This document shows positions 26,931-35,794 of a DNA stretch of 64,000 nt, piece after piece. The stretch covers positions 186,001 to 250,000 of the forward strand of contig BLSF01000061.1 of assembly GCA_012862575.1 (NCBI GenBank), in the 5' to 3' direction. Position 1 is the first letter of the stretch. Every line of letters starts with the position of its first letter. The position numbers and the translations under genes are program-made. The DNA is from Parietichytrium sp. I65-24A. Its lineage: Eukaryota > Sar > Bigyra > Thraustochytrida > Thraustochytriidae. The notes beneath the pieces are model-generated. The model did not search any database. It worked only from the letters and a program-made list of their open reading frames with translations, and was not told where the DNA came from.

Positions 26931-27590
26931 GATATTTACAAGACACGGTGCAGAACCCTATCTAGAGTGTGTTTCAAGGGAGCTCTGTGGGACTTAGCAG
27001 AATTCGGGATTTGTCCCGTTAGAAGATTCATCGAGAGGAGCGCTCGGGATCTGCATTCGCTCATTCTCAGCTGATGACATCATGATTCCAGTCCTAGTCA
27101 CGTATACCCTATCACAATATCCAAATTATCCAAATTATAAATAGATCATTTGTACTGCATCTATTTCACTATCCAACCTAACCTTCTGAACCCACCTACC
27201 CACCTTCGGGAGGTCCTGCTCGCCCCGCTCGCCTGAAAAACCCTTCGGACGACCGTAGCACAACTTCCAATCAATCAATCAATCAATCAATTTCTTCTAC
27301 CGATGCTTCGACAAACTTATCCACCAACTGGAATTTATTAAGCGTAAATACTTTTCACGAGATCTCCTTTCTTTTTGTGTTTTCCTATGCAATTTCCTTC
27401 CCTTGACCTCGCGCAACCGACTTAGCAAGTTTTCCCCTTCCGAAATAGTTCTGCATTTGACAATGACGTCATCTTTTTTCGAGTTCCATGCTCGTGGACA
27501 AGGTCTGGGTCGTTTAAACGTTGCACCACCGAACAGCGGAAAGAAATATTCAAAATTTCGTCCATTTGAAAGCGGTTGTTCCCTTTGGCT
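26931..27590. other. Island of sequence unlike its surroundings
   Basis: About 660 bases with a different look: less AT-rich, with CACCTTCGGGAGGTCCTG, a (CAAT)n run near 27275-27295 and a short block resembling neither the arrays nor the genes. No convincing gene. It starts at the N and ends where the array resumes. It could be host-chromosome sequence, an unrelated dispersed repeat, or a misjoined contig end. Confidence 0.4.
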
Positions 27591-28310
27591 ATAGTGAACA
27601 ACTTCTTTGTTCTCTCTAAACTTCGAATTTGCCATTGAGACTATGTGAACAACTTCCTTGTTCTCTAGTTTGATCAATTCTTTGTTTTTTTCTTATCAGT
27701 CTTCTTACCAGTTCTCTTACCAATTAAAAGTATTGAAATCAATAAAAGTTCCTACAAGAGAGTTGGTGACCTCGAATTTGCCATCGGGTCTAGTGATCAA
27801 CTCCTTGTTCTCTCGAAACTTCGAATTTGCCATCGAGACTAAGTGAACAACTTCCTTGTTCTCTAGTTTGAACAATTCTTTGCTCTTCTCTTACCAGTCT
27901 TCTTACCAGTTCTATTATCAGTGAAAAGTATTGAAATCAATAAAAGTCCTTGTTTGAGAATTGGTGCCTTCGAATTTACCATCGAGTATAGTGATCAATT
28001 CTTTGTTCTCTCTAAACTTCGAATTTGTCATCAAGGCTAGTGAACAACTTCCTTGATCTCTAGGTTGATCAATTCTTTGTTCTTTTCTTACCAGTTCTCT
28101 TACCAGTTAAAAGTATTGAAATCAATAAAAGTTCTTGCCAGAGAGTTGGTGACTTCAATTTTGCCATCGAGTCTAGTGATCAATTCCTTGTTCTCTCGAA
28201 ACTTCGATTTTGCCATCGAGACTAAGTGAACAACTTCCTTGTTTTCTAGTTTGGTGACTTCACATTTGCCACGCACTTCAAATTTCGAATTTTCCGTCTT
28301 ACCAGGATCC
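27591..28310 (-). repeat. Direct-repeat array 4 (- orientation)
   Basis: Further copies of the 49-bp unit and the long module, including CCAGTCTTCTTACCAGTTCT-like segments, up to the next hairpin element. Confidence 0.8.
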
Positions 28311-28318
28311 ATAGGTTA

Positions 28319-28379
28319 GCGACACTGTTGATTTCACTAATGCAATAGGTATTGTATGTGTTGAAATCAGTGTTGTCGC
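28319..28379. repeat. GCGACA-type hairpin element
   Basis: Almost identical to the element at 24662-24722, and likewise followed by an AACCTAACCTAAATTTTG stretch and CaCA-derived sequence. Confidence 0.8.
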
Positions 28380-28399
28380 AACTCAACCTAACCTAAATT

Positions 28400-28545
28400 T
28401 TGTTCTTTATGAAGTCAAACGATCGGTGATGATGATAAACAGAACGACCAATCGGTTACAAATGCAACGACTGGGTCATTGCCATCAGTATTGTTAGCCA
28501 ATCCTAAAATTAAAAAAAATGGGATTGATCAACGCTTATTATTAG
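28400..28545 (-). pseudogene. Short remnant of the CaCA exchanger gene
   Basis: About 145 bases match pieces of the CaCA gene, including its start region and upstream GGGATTGATCAACGCTTAT. Most of the gene is absent. A second such remnant lies at 33125-33260 in the same relative place. Confidence 0.65.
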
Positions 28546-28550
28546 TTCAT

Positions 28551-29216
28551 CTACTTCCTCCTCCTCCTCCTGACCTCTGTTTCCTCGTCAGACCCTTCAT
28601 TCTCACTCTCCGTCGCATCTGGGTCGTCCAAGATCAATTTTCTCTTTTTCGAAAATCTTTTTGTCATGGTGCAGTGAAAGAAAGAGTAGAGTTCATTAAC
28701 TTGTTTGTCAAACGTCTTGTCGACAGACTGCTGCTGCTGCTGCTGTTGCTTCTTCTCCGGGTACGCCATCCAGAACGCCTCGTGGTTGCACATCAAGTAG
28801 AGTTTTCGATTCTTGTCAAATAGCAAATGTAGCATTCTGATGTGTGTTTTCAGTAGTTGCGAATCAGCAAAGATGACCTTGAGCAATGGATGATATTCAT
28901 GGATGATACTCAACATCCATTCCGTCAGTTTCTGGTCACAGCACCCCATTGTCAGCTGCTTGATCTGTAGACGCATCCATGTCAGTAGCATCCCCGAAGC
29001 GATTACATCGTTCCAAATGATCGATCGAATGTATTTCTCCAGAGTTGCTTTGGAGGCGGTCGTCTTGTATCGAAACAAGGTCTTGTACACAACGTCGACA
29101 TCTTGGAGTGTCTTGTGTCGCTGCATCAACTGCGGCTGAAGACCTACAAACGCCGTCTGCTCGACTTGGTTTCCTTGACCACCCGCCAAGGCACGTCTCA
29201 TTGTTTCTGCTTGCAT
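28551..29216 (-). CDS. Unknown family X, copy 1
   Basis: About 221 residues from the ATG at 29216, chosen because the AGC-rich leader runs up to it. The mid part is helical with several Trp and Cys (SIIWNDVIASGMLLTWM, TMGCCDQKLTEWML, MCNHEAFWMAYP), followed by a Gln run from a CAG microsatellite and a charged nuclear-localisation-like tail (KKRKLILDD, acidic stretch, RRRRR). The family is not recognised. Copy 2 (33266-33955) is nearly identical except for the Gln run, a duplicated SKATA unit and the tail. The basic tail suggests nuclear or nucleic-acid association. Confidence 0.6.
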   Translation of the reverse strand: MQAETMRRALAGGQGNQVEQTAFVGLQPQLMQRHKTLQDVDVVYKTLFRYKTTASKATLEKYIRSIIWNDVIASGMLLTWMRLQIKQLTMGCCDQKLTEWMLSIIHEYHPLLKVIFADSQLLKTHIRMLHLLFDKNRKLYLMCNHEAFWMAYPEKKQQQQQQQSVDKTFDKQVNELYSFFHCTMTKRFSKKRKLILDDPDATESENEGSDEETEVRRRRRK

Positions 29217-29290
29217 CGTTGCTTGCTTGCTTGCTTGCTCTTGCTTGCTTGCGCATTGGGTGTCTGCCTGCCTGCCTGCCTGCGTGAAAA
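29217..29290 (-). promoter_or_regulatory. AGC-rich leader of X copy 1
   Basis: Minus-strand AGGCAGGCAGGCAGGCAGAC followed by GCAAGC units and GCAACG just before the ATG. Repeated before X copy 2. Confidence 0.5.
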
Positions 29291-29294
29291 TCAC

Positions 29295-29626
29295 ACAGGG
29301 TCTTAAAAAAACGGATCTACATGACTTGAGGAAACTCTATGAACAAAGTTTGCTTCATCAAGTTCCAGGGAATGAATGGGAGAAATTAGATGAAACCACC
29401 ATTGGAATCAAGTAAAAGAAGCACATGCGCATCGTTGATTCCAACGGTGGTTTCACTGGGTGTCTGTCTGTGGGTCTAAAAAACGGATCTGCATGGCTTG
29501 AGGGATCTCTATGAACAAAGTTTGCTTCATCAAGTTCCAGGGAATAAATTTCTAATTTAAACTACCAGAGCTTTGGAGAACAAGCACATGCGCTTGATTA
29601 GATAAAATAGAATACTGATTTATGAT
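29295..29626. repeat. Gene-free segment with a GGTGGTTTCA hairpin and two 60-bp repeats
   Basis: Holds a GGTGGTTTCA-type hairpin at 29391-29455 (arms TGAAACCACCATTGGAATCA and TGATTCCAACGGTGGTTTCA by analogy with other copies). It also has two copies of a ~60-bp repeat containing ATGAACAAAGTTTGCTTCAT (29338 and 29511). No gene is seen. Confidence 0.65.
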
Positions 29627-30092
29627 TTATTTTTTTGGATGATGACAAACTGAACATATAATTCTTCTGGAGGAACGCAGTCCATTCGTTTTCGAGGACG
29701 GCATAGTCGTTTCTAAATCACGTGGTATGTTACCGTACTTAAAAAAATCTTTGGCGTCCGCCCTAGTCTCCTCGAAACATATTCCGATCAACTCCATATT
29801 GTGTTGATTAAACCAAAATTCCTTGTCCTTCATACCTTGGCGCACAAACACTTCTCGATAGAGTGGTTGTTTCAATTCCCAAGAGCGGATGATTGTCTTC
29901 GAAACTGCATTTTGAAAAACCACATTCTTTGAACACCATTTTTCACGCAAATTTTCTTTATAACCATACTTGAAGTATTCATTCCACAAATACCCAAGTA
30001 TATAGTTCGCAGATTGAGCCTCTTCTTTGTTTACAATTGCCATATTCACCAGTTCGTTAACCTTTTCTTTGATTTCATTTTCATCTTTTTGT
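29627..30092 (-). CDS. Unknown family Y, copy 1 (partial, ends at assembly N)
   Basis: The C-terminal ~154 residues of family Y, nearly identical to the end of copy 2 at 34175-35272 (SKTIIRSWELKQPLYREVF, FWFNQHNMELIG, SSRRIICSVCHHPKK). The upstream part is missing because the sequence changes to repeat array at the single N (30093). This is as likely an assembly effect as a real truncation. Confidence 0.6.
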
Positions 30093-30093
30093 N
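30093..30093. other. Single N base: likely assembly join
   Basis: The N lies inside the coding frame of Y copy 1, where the corresponding sequence of copy 2 simply continues. The junction with the following array is therefore not reliable. Confidence 0.75.
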
Positions 30094-30320
30094 CAATAAG
30101 AGTTGCTGCAAGAGAGTTGGTGACTTCGAATTTGCCATTGGGGCTAGTGAACAACTTCCTTGTTCTCGAATTTGACATCGAATTTGTGACTTCGAATTTG
30201 CCATCGGGTCTAGTGAACACATTCCTTGTTCTCTCGAAACTTCGAATCTGCCATCGAAACTAAGTGAACAACTTGCTTGTTTTCTAGTTTGGTGACTTCG
30301 AATTTTCCGTCTTCCATGGG
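30094..30320 (-). repeat. Direct-repeat array 5 (- orientation, short)
   Basis: A few array copies (for example GACTTCGAATTTGCCATCGG) between the N and the hairpin in front of CaCA copy 2. Confidence 0.75.
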
Positions 30321-30323
30321 TTA

Positions 30324-30384
30324 GCGACACTGTTGATTTCAGCAATCCAATAGGTATTGTATGTGTTGAAATCAGTGTTGTCGC
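30324..30384. repeat. GCGACA-type hairpin element
   Basis: Arms as at 24662-24722 with a slightly different loop (AGCAATCCAATAGGTATTG). It lies 25 bases past the stop of CaCA copy 2. Confidence 0.8.
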
Positions 30385-30408
30385 AACTCAACCTAACCTA
30401 ATTTTTGT

Positions 30409-31470
30409 TTAAGTCAAATACTTGATGTAAAATAAAAAGCCTAAATAAGCATAGTTCAACGACATGCCACCCACAAGCTTTGAGCCCCATGAAAAGTTGT
30501 GATAGTATGCGACGATGACAGCAGATGTCCCAAGCAGACATGACGCAAACATCCACCCAAACATGGAGCTCATCATAAAACCATCGTTTACAAGCACGTT
30601 GGTCAAGAGGCCAACTCCGAGGATAAAGAGGATGTTGAACACATTCGATGCAATTGCATTCGACACCGCAATATCAAAATCACCACTTGCAGACATTCGA
30701 AGGGATGTCCATAAATCTGGCACACTGCTGCCGATCGCACTGACCACCATCCCCATCATCAACCCCGAAATCTCCCAGACACATCCAAGTTGAAGCAAGA
30801 TCTTGACGATGAGGAAGGAGCAACTAAATGACACGACAAGTCCACCAATCAGAGTGATCCATGCCCTGTGTATGTTGTTGTTTTTTTCCTCCTTGCTGTT
30901 GCTAATGCTGCTGCTGTTTGATTTGACATCTGTGATGAGCAACACAAAGACGTAGATCAAGTATGAAAGGATCAAGATGATACCAAATACAACCGGGATA
31001 AACTCTAGTACGATGATTGCAGTGTACACCAACAGAGCACCTCCAAGAAAAAAGGACGTATCGCGAAGCATGTGCTTGATTGTGATGACACTATCTTCCT
31101 TCTTGTTATCCGTGGGCAAAGCAACCAACAACGACAACCCAATGATGATCAGGAAATTAAACACGGCAGAGCCAACAATTGTACCAACACCTAAAAAGTG
31201 ATTCCCCACCGCAACATCCACAACGGTGATGCATAGCTCAGGCAGCGACGAACCAACCGCAAAGACAAACGAGCCGATGAAATTCTTGTTGGCATGAAAG
31301 TCTTGCTTGGTGTGATGTTGATAGATGGTGATCACATTGTCGATGAAGAACCTATCGGTGATGAATGCGATGATGATAAACAGAACGACCAATCCAGGTA
31401 GTAAGGTTACAAATGCAACGATTGGATCATCTACAATGTTGCCATCACAGACAGTAGTATTGTTGGCCAT
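30409..31470 (-). CDS. CaCA-family cation/Ca2+ exchanger, copy 2
   Basis: A 353-residue near-duplicate of 24740-25804, with both alpha-repeats intact (AVGSSLPEL with GSAVFNF, and AIGSSVPDL with ASNVFNILFILG). Differences cluster in two soluble loops: a three-residue NKK insertion before EDSVITIK, and a shorter Ser/Asn/Glu loop. Membrane helices are almost unchanged, which suggests that the protein is under constraint or that the duplication is recent. The upstream TATATAAGCGTTGATC segment is shared with copy 1. Confidence 0.88.
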   Translation of the reverse strand: MANNTTVCDGNIVDDPIVAFVTLLPGLVVLFIIIAFITDRFFIDNVITIYQHHTKQDFHANKNFIGSFVFAVGSSLPELCITVVDVAVGNHFLGVGTIVGSAVFNFLIIIGLSLLVALPTDNKKEDSVITIKHMLRDTSFFLGGALLVYTAIIVLEFIPVVFGIILILSYLIYVFVLLITDVKSNSSSISNSKEEKNNNIHRAWITLIGGLVVSFSCSFLIVKILLQLGCVWEISGLMMGMVVSAIGSSVPDLWTSLRMSASGDFDIAVSNAIASNVFNILFILGVGLLTNVLVNDGFMMSSMFGWMFASCLLGTSAVIVAYYHNFSWGSKLVGGMSLNYAYLGFLFYIKYLT

Positions 31471-31529
31471 TTTAAGAAATTGGGATTGATCAACGCTTAT
31501 ATATGTTCATCTTCTGTTACCATAATTTG

Positions 31530-33045
31530 GGACTAGGTGATCAATTCCTTGTTCCATCGAGTCTAGTGAATAACTTCCTTGTTCTCAAGTTTGATCAATT
31601 CTTTGTTCTATTCTTACCAGTTTATTAAAGTATTGAAATCAATAAAAGTTCTTGTTGGAGAGTTGGTGTCTTCGAATTTACCGGTACCACCTACCATCGA
31701 GTATAGTGATCAATTCTTTGTTCTCTCTAAACTTCGAATTTGCCATTGAGTTTAGTGAACAACTTCCTTGTTCTCTAGTTTGATTAATTCTTTGTTCTTT
31801 TCTTACCAGTCTTCTTACCAGTTCACTTACCAGTTTAAAGTATTGAAATCAATAAAAGTTCTTGCTAGAGAGTTGGTGACTTCGAATTTGCCATCGAGGC
31901 TAAAGTAAACAACTTCCTTGATGTCAGAGAGTTGGTGACTTTGCCATCGCGTCTAGTGATCAATTCCTTGCTCTCTCTAAGCTTCGAATTTGCCATCGAG
32001 ATTAAGTGAAGAACTTCCTTGTTCACTAGTTCGAACAATTCTTTGTTCTTTTCTTACCAGTCTTCTTACCAGTTGTCTTACCAGTTAAAAGTATTGAAAT
32101 CAATAACAGTTCCTGCAAGAGAGTTGGTGACTTCGAGTTTGCCATTGGGTCTAGTGATCAATTCCTTGTTCTCTCGAAACTTTCAATTTGCCATCGTGAC
32201 CCAATCAACAACTCCTTGTTCTCTCTAAACTTCGAATTTGCCATTGAGTCTATTGAACAACTTCCTTGTTCTCCAGTCAGATCAGTTCTTTGTTCTTTTC
32301 TTACCAGTCTTCTTACCAGTTGTCTTACCAAATAAAAGTATTGAAATCAATAAAAGTTCCTGCAAGAGAGTTGGTGACTTCGAATTTGCCATCGGGTCTA
32401 GTGATCAATTCTTTGTTCTCTCTAAACTTCGAATTTGACATCGAGAATAAGTGAACAACGAATTTGACATCAAGATTAAGTGAACAACTTCCTTGTTCCC
32501 TAGTTCGATCAATTCTTTGTTCTTTTCATACCAGTCTTCTTACCAGTTGTCTTACCAGTTAAAAGTATTGAAATCATGAAAAGTTCCTGCTAGAGAGTTG
32601 GTGACTTCGAATTTTCCATCGAGTCTAGTGATCAATTCTTTGATCTCTCTAAACTTCGAATTTGCCATCGGGTCTAGTGACTACGACTTTGCCATCGAGT
32701 CTAGTGATCAATTCCTTGTTCTCTCTAAACTTCGAATTTGTTAACGAGTCTGGTGATCTATTCTTTGTTCTATCTAAACTTCGAAATTGCCATCAAGGCT
32801 AGTGAACACTTCCTTGCTCTCTATTTTGATCAATTCTTTGTTCTCTTCTTACCAGTCTTCTTACCAGTTCTCTTACCAAATAAAAGTATTGAAAACAATA
32901 AAAGTTCTTGCTAGAGAGTTGGTGACTTCGAATTTGCCATCGGGTCTAGTGATCAATTCCTTGTTCTCGAATTTGCCATCGAGATTAAGTGAACAACTTC
33001 CTTGTTTTCTAGTTTGGTGACTTCGAATTTTTCCGTCTTACCAGT
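31530..33045 (-). repeat. Direct-repeat array 6 (- orientation)
   Basis: About 1.5 kb of the same modules, with at least four copies of the long module (TTGAAATCAATAAAAGTTCC with ACCAGTCTTCTTACCAGT). No gene is seen. Confidence 0.85.
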
Positions 33046-33051
33046 AGGTTA

Positions 33052-33112
33052 GCGACACTGTTGATTTCACTAATGCAATAGGTATTGTATGTGTTGAAAT
33101 CAGTGTTGTCGC
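33052..33112. repeat. GCGACA-type hairpin element
   Basis: Same arms and loop as 24662-24722 and 28319-28379, again followed by AACCTAACCTAAATTTTG and CaCA-derived sequence. Confidence 0.8.
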
Positions 33113-33124
33113 AACTCAACCTAA

Positions 33125-33260
33125 CCTAAATTTTGAAGTCAAATACTCGGTGATGATGATAAACGGAACGACCAATCGGTTACAAATGCAACGACTGGGT
33201 CATTGCCATCAGTATTGTTAGTCATTCCTAAAATTAAAAAAAATGGGATTGATCAACGCT
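33125..33260 (-). pseudogene. Short remnant of the CaCA exchanger gene (second)
   Basis: Matches the remnant at 28400-28545 nearly base for base and sits in the same place relative to X copy 2. The remnant therefore predates the module duplication. Confidence 0.65.
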
Positions 33261-33265
33261 TATTC

Positions 33266-33955
33266 TTAGTTCGTCTTATTCCTCCTCTTCTCAGTTTCTC
33301 TGTCCGATTCTTCATCCTCACTCTCCGTTGCATCTGGGTCGTCCAAGATCAACTTTCTCTTTTTCAAAATTCTCTTCATCACGGTGGACTGAAAGAAAGA
33401 GTAGAGTGCATTGACTTGGTTGTCAAACGTCTTGTCGACAGACTGCTGCTGCTGCTGCTGTTGTTGCTTCTCCCCCGGGTAGGCCATCCAGAATGCCTCG
33501 TGGTTGCACATCACGTAGAGTTTTCGATTCTTGTCAAATAGCAAATGTAGCATTCTGATGTGTGTTTTCAGTAGTTGCGAATCAGCAAAGATGACCTTGA
33601 GCAATGGATGATATTCATGGATGATACTCAACATCCATTCCGTCAGTTTCTGGTCACAGCACCCCATTGTCAGCTGCTTGATCTGTAGACGCATCCATGT
33701 CAGTAGCATCCCCGAAGCGATTACATCGTTCCAAATGATCGATCGAATGTATTTCTCCAGAGTCGCCTTGGAGGCGGTTGCCTTGGAGGCGGTCGTCTTG
33801 TATCGAAACAAGGTCTTGTACACAACGTCGACATCCTGGAGTGTCTTGTGTCGCTGCATTGACTGCGACGACTGAAGGAGACCTACTAACGCCGTCTGCT
33901 CGACTTGGTTTCCTTGACCACCCGCCAAGGCACGTCTCATTGTTACTGCTTGCAT
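33266..33955 (-). CDS. Unknown family X, copy 2
   Basis: About 229 residues from the ATG at 33955, preceded by the same AGC-rich leader as copy 1. The core (YIRSIIWNDVIASGMLLTWM and following ~100 residues) is essentially unchanged. Variable parts are the Gln run, a tandem SKATA duplication, and the C-terminal tail (ESDRETEKRRNKTN instead of the Arg-rich tail). Function unknown. Conservation of the core against variable ends suggests that the core is the functional unit. Confidence 0.6.
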   Translation of the reverse strand: MQAVTMRRALAGGQGNQVEQTALVGLLQSSQSMQRHKTLQDVDVVYKTLFRYKTTASKATASKATLEKYIRSIIWNDVIASGMLLTWMRLQIKQLTMGCCDQKLTEWMLSIIHEYHPLLKVIFADSQLLKTHIRMLHLLFDKNRKLYVMCNHEAFWMAYPGEKQQQQQQQQSVDKTFDNQVNALYSFFQSTVMKRILKKRKLILDDPDATESEDEESDRETEKRRNKTN

Positions 33956-34020
33956 CGTTGCTTGCTTGCTCTTGCTTGCTTGCTTGCGCATTGGGTGTCT
34001 GCCTGCCTGCCTGCGAGAAA
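33956..34020 (-). promoter_or_regulatory. AGC-rich leader of X copy 2
   Basis: Minus-strand GCAGGCAGGCAGACACCCAA and GCAAGC units ending in GCAACG before the ATG. Duplicated with the X gene. Confidence 0.5.
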
Positions 34021-34174
34021 ATCACACAGGGTCTTAAAAAACGGATCTACATGACTTGAGGAAACTCTATGAACAAAGTTTGCTTCATCAAGTTCCAGTG
34101 AATAAATTCCTACCAGAGCTTTGGAAAACAAGCACATGCGCTTGATTAGATAAAATAGAATACTGTTTTATGAT

Positions 34175-35272
34175 TTATTTTTTTGGATGATGGCAAACTG
34201 AACATATAATTCTTCTGGAGGAACGCAGTCCATTCGTTTTCGAGGACGGCATAGTCGTTTCTAAATCACGTGGTATGTTACCGTACTTATAAAAATCTTT
34301 GGCGTCCACCTTAGTCTCCTTGAAACATATTCCGATCAACTCCATATTGTGTTGATTAAACCAAAATTCCTTGTCCTTCATACCTTGGCGCACAAACACT
34401 TCTCGATAGAGTGGTTGTTTCAATTCCCAAGAGCGGATGATTGTCTTTGAAACTGCATTTTGAAAAACCACATTCTTTGAACACCATTTTTCACGCAAAT
34501 TTTCTTTATAACCATACTTGAAGTATTCATTCCACAAATACCCAAGTATATAGTTCGCAGATTGAGCCTCTTCTTTGTTTACAATTGCCATATTCACCAG
34601 TTCGTTAACCTTTCCTTTGATTTCATTTTCATCTTTTTGTTCTTGTTCTTCAAGTTCCTTTTGACGGTCAGCGATACGAACCTTGATTCTGGCTCGAATA
34701 GATGGGCTTATAGTGATTTTGGCTCCATCTTTACTATCTATCTCATTTATGCAAAACTTATTGAAGTCATTCATGAAGCTTACATTCTTGTATGGCTTTT
34801 CTAACTTCGGATATTTTCTATCAAGTTCGTAAACGGCATCAGATAAACAAGTACTGAATTTTTTTCTGAGGGCTCCATTGTAGCATATGAAGGTCAAGTC
34901 ACGTCCTGCTTTTTCAAAATCATCGAATAAATAACAGTTAACTGAATCATATTTCCACCTGGACCATAATTTTGGAATAGCGATGACCTTTTTAGAGGTT
35001 TCGCTGTCTATATTTGGCCAAACATATTTAATAAAGTCGTCTATTTCAGGCTTTGTGTATATTAAACCTCGTTCATCGCAACAAATAAACAAGTTTAAAA
35101 GAGCTTTATTGTCGTCGTTTAGATTTTCCTCAAGATTAGGAAAATTTTTCTTTTGTATTTCGAATGCCCATGGAGCCCGGTTCAATATTGCTTCCGTAAA
35201 CTCTTCCTGAGAACATTTGCCGCGAGATTCCACAATTTCCTTTACAATATCGTTGATGTCTTTTTCATCCAT
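34175..35272 (-). CDS. Unknown family Y, copy 2 (full length)
   Basis: A 365-residue soluble protein starting MDEKDINDIVKEIVESRG. An N-terminal half rich in Asp/Asn and aromatic residues is followed by a basic, Glu/Lys-rich coiled-coil-like helix (about 190-225, RIKVRIADRQKELEEQ), a conserved C-terminal domain (YILGYLWNEYFKYGYKENL, SWELKQPLYREVFVR) and a final CSVC pair. No family is recognised. A TATATACTTG-like box lies ~28 bases upstream (35300-35312). Copies 1 and 3 flank it in the same direction. Confidence 0.65.
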   Translation of the reverse strand: MDEKDINDIVKEIVESRGKCSQEEFTEAILNRAPWAFEIQKKNFPNLEENLNDDNKALLNLFICCDERGLIYTKPEIDDFIKYVWPNIDSETSKKVIAIPKLWSRWKYDSVNCYLFDDFEKAGRDLTFICYNGALRKKFSTCLSDAVYELDRKYPKLEKPYKNVSFMNDFNKFCINEIDSKDGAKITISPSIRARIKVRIADRQKELEEQEQKDENEIKGKVNELVNMAIVNKEEAQSANYILGYLWNEYFKYGYKENLREKWCSKNVVFQNAVSKTIIRSWELKQPLYREVFVRQGMKDKEFWFNQHNMELIGICFKETKVDAKDFYKYGNIPRDLETTMPSSKTNGLRSSRRIICSVCHHPKK

Positions 35273-35299
35273 TCTCCAATAGTAAACAAAAAATATTCA

Positions 35300-35312
35300 C
35301 AAGTATATATAT
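35300..35312 (-). promoter_or_regulatory. TATATACTTG-like promoter box of Y copy 2
   Basis: Minus-strand ATATATATACTTG upstream of the Y start. The same arrangement is seen for Y copy 3 around 36950-36960. Confidence 0.5.
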
Positions 35313-35333
35313 AAAACGTTTTGAATTCAGAGA

Positions 35334-35423
35334 TGAAACCACCATTGGAATCACGGCTTGCAAATAAGAGCCTTTATGTCTGCAAGGGCTGACAGACAGC
35401 GTTGATTCAAACTGTGGTTTCAA
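35334..35423. repeat. GGTGGTTTCA-type hairpin element
   Basis: Left arm TGAAACCACCATTGGAATCA, right arm TTGATTCAAACTGTGGTTTCA-like. The central part itself contains a shorter inverted pair (CTTGCAAATAAG facing TGTCTGCAAGG). Confidence 0.65.
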
Positions 35424-35447
35424 TATAACACGCTTTGAATTCAGAGA

Positions 35448-35510
35448 TGAAACCACCATTGGAATCAGAGCTTGCAGAGAAGCACACTCGTGATTCCAAC
35501 GGTGGTTTCA
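35448..35510. repeat. GGTGGTTTCA-type hairpin element
   Basis: Arms TGAAACCACCATTGGAATCA and TGATTCCAACGGTGGTTTCA around CAGAGAAGCACACTCG. It is followed by single half-elements at about 35608 and 35752 and by copies of the 60-bp repeat at 35561 and 35684. The whole 35273-35794 stretch holds no gene. Confidence 0.75.
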
Positions 35511-35794
35511 CTGAGTGGTAAACCTAGGGATAGGGTTTCGATGTGCGGAACGGATCTCTATGAACAAAGTTTGCTTCATCCAGTTCCAGGGAATTCATCC
35601 GGTTGGTTCAAACGGTGGTTTCACTGGGTGTCTGTCTGTCTGTGGGTCTAAAAAAACGGATCGACATGGCTTGAGGGATCCCTATGAACAAAGATTGCTT
35701 CATCAAGTTCCAGGGAATAAATTGGGTTAATACTACAAGCACAAGCGTTGATTCAAACGGTGGTTTCAATATGAAAAGAATACTGATTTATTAT

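Noticed and set aside
26931-27590. Possible long terminal repeat of a retroelement
   Set aside because: No matching second copy, no coding part and no defined ends are visible in the window.
27297-27677. 126-codon minus-strand frame
   Set aside because: It crosses from repeat array into the compositional island and has no domain; likely chance.
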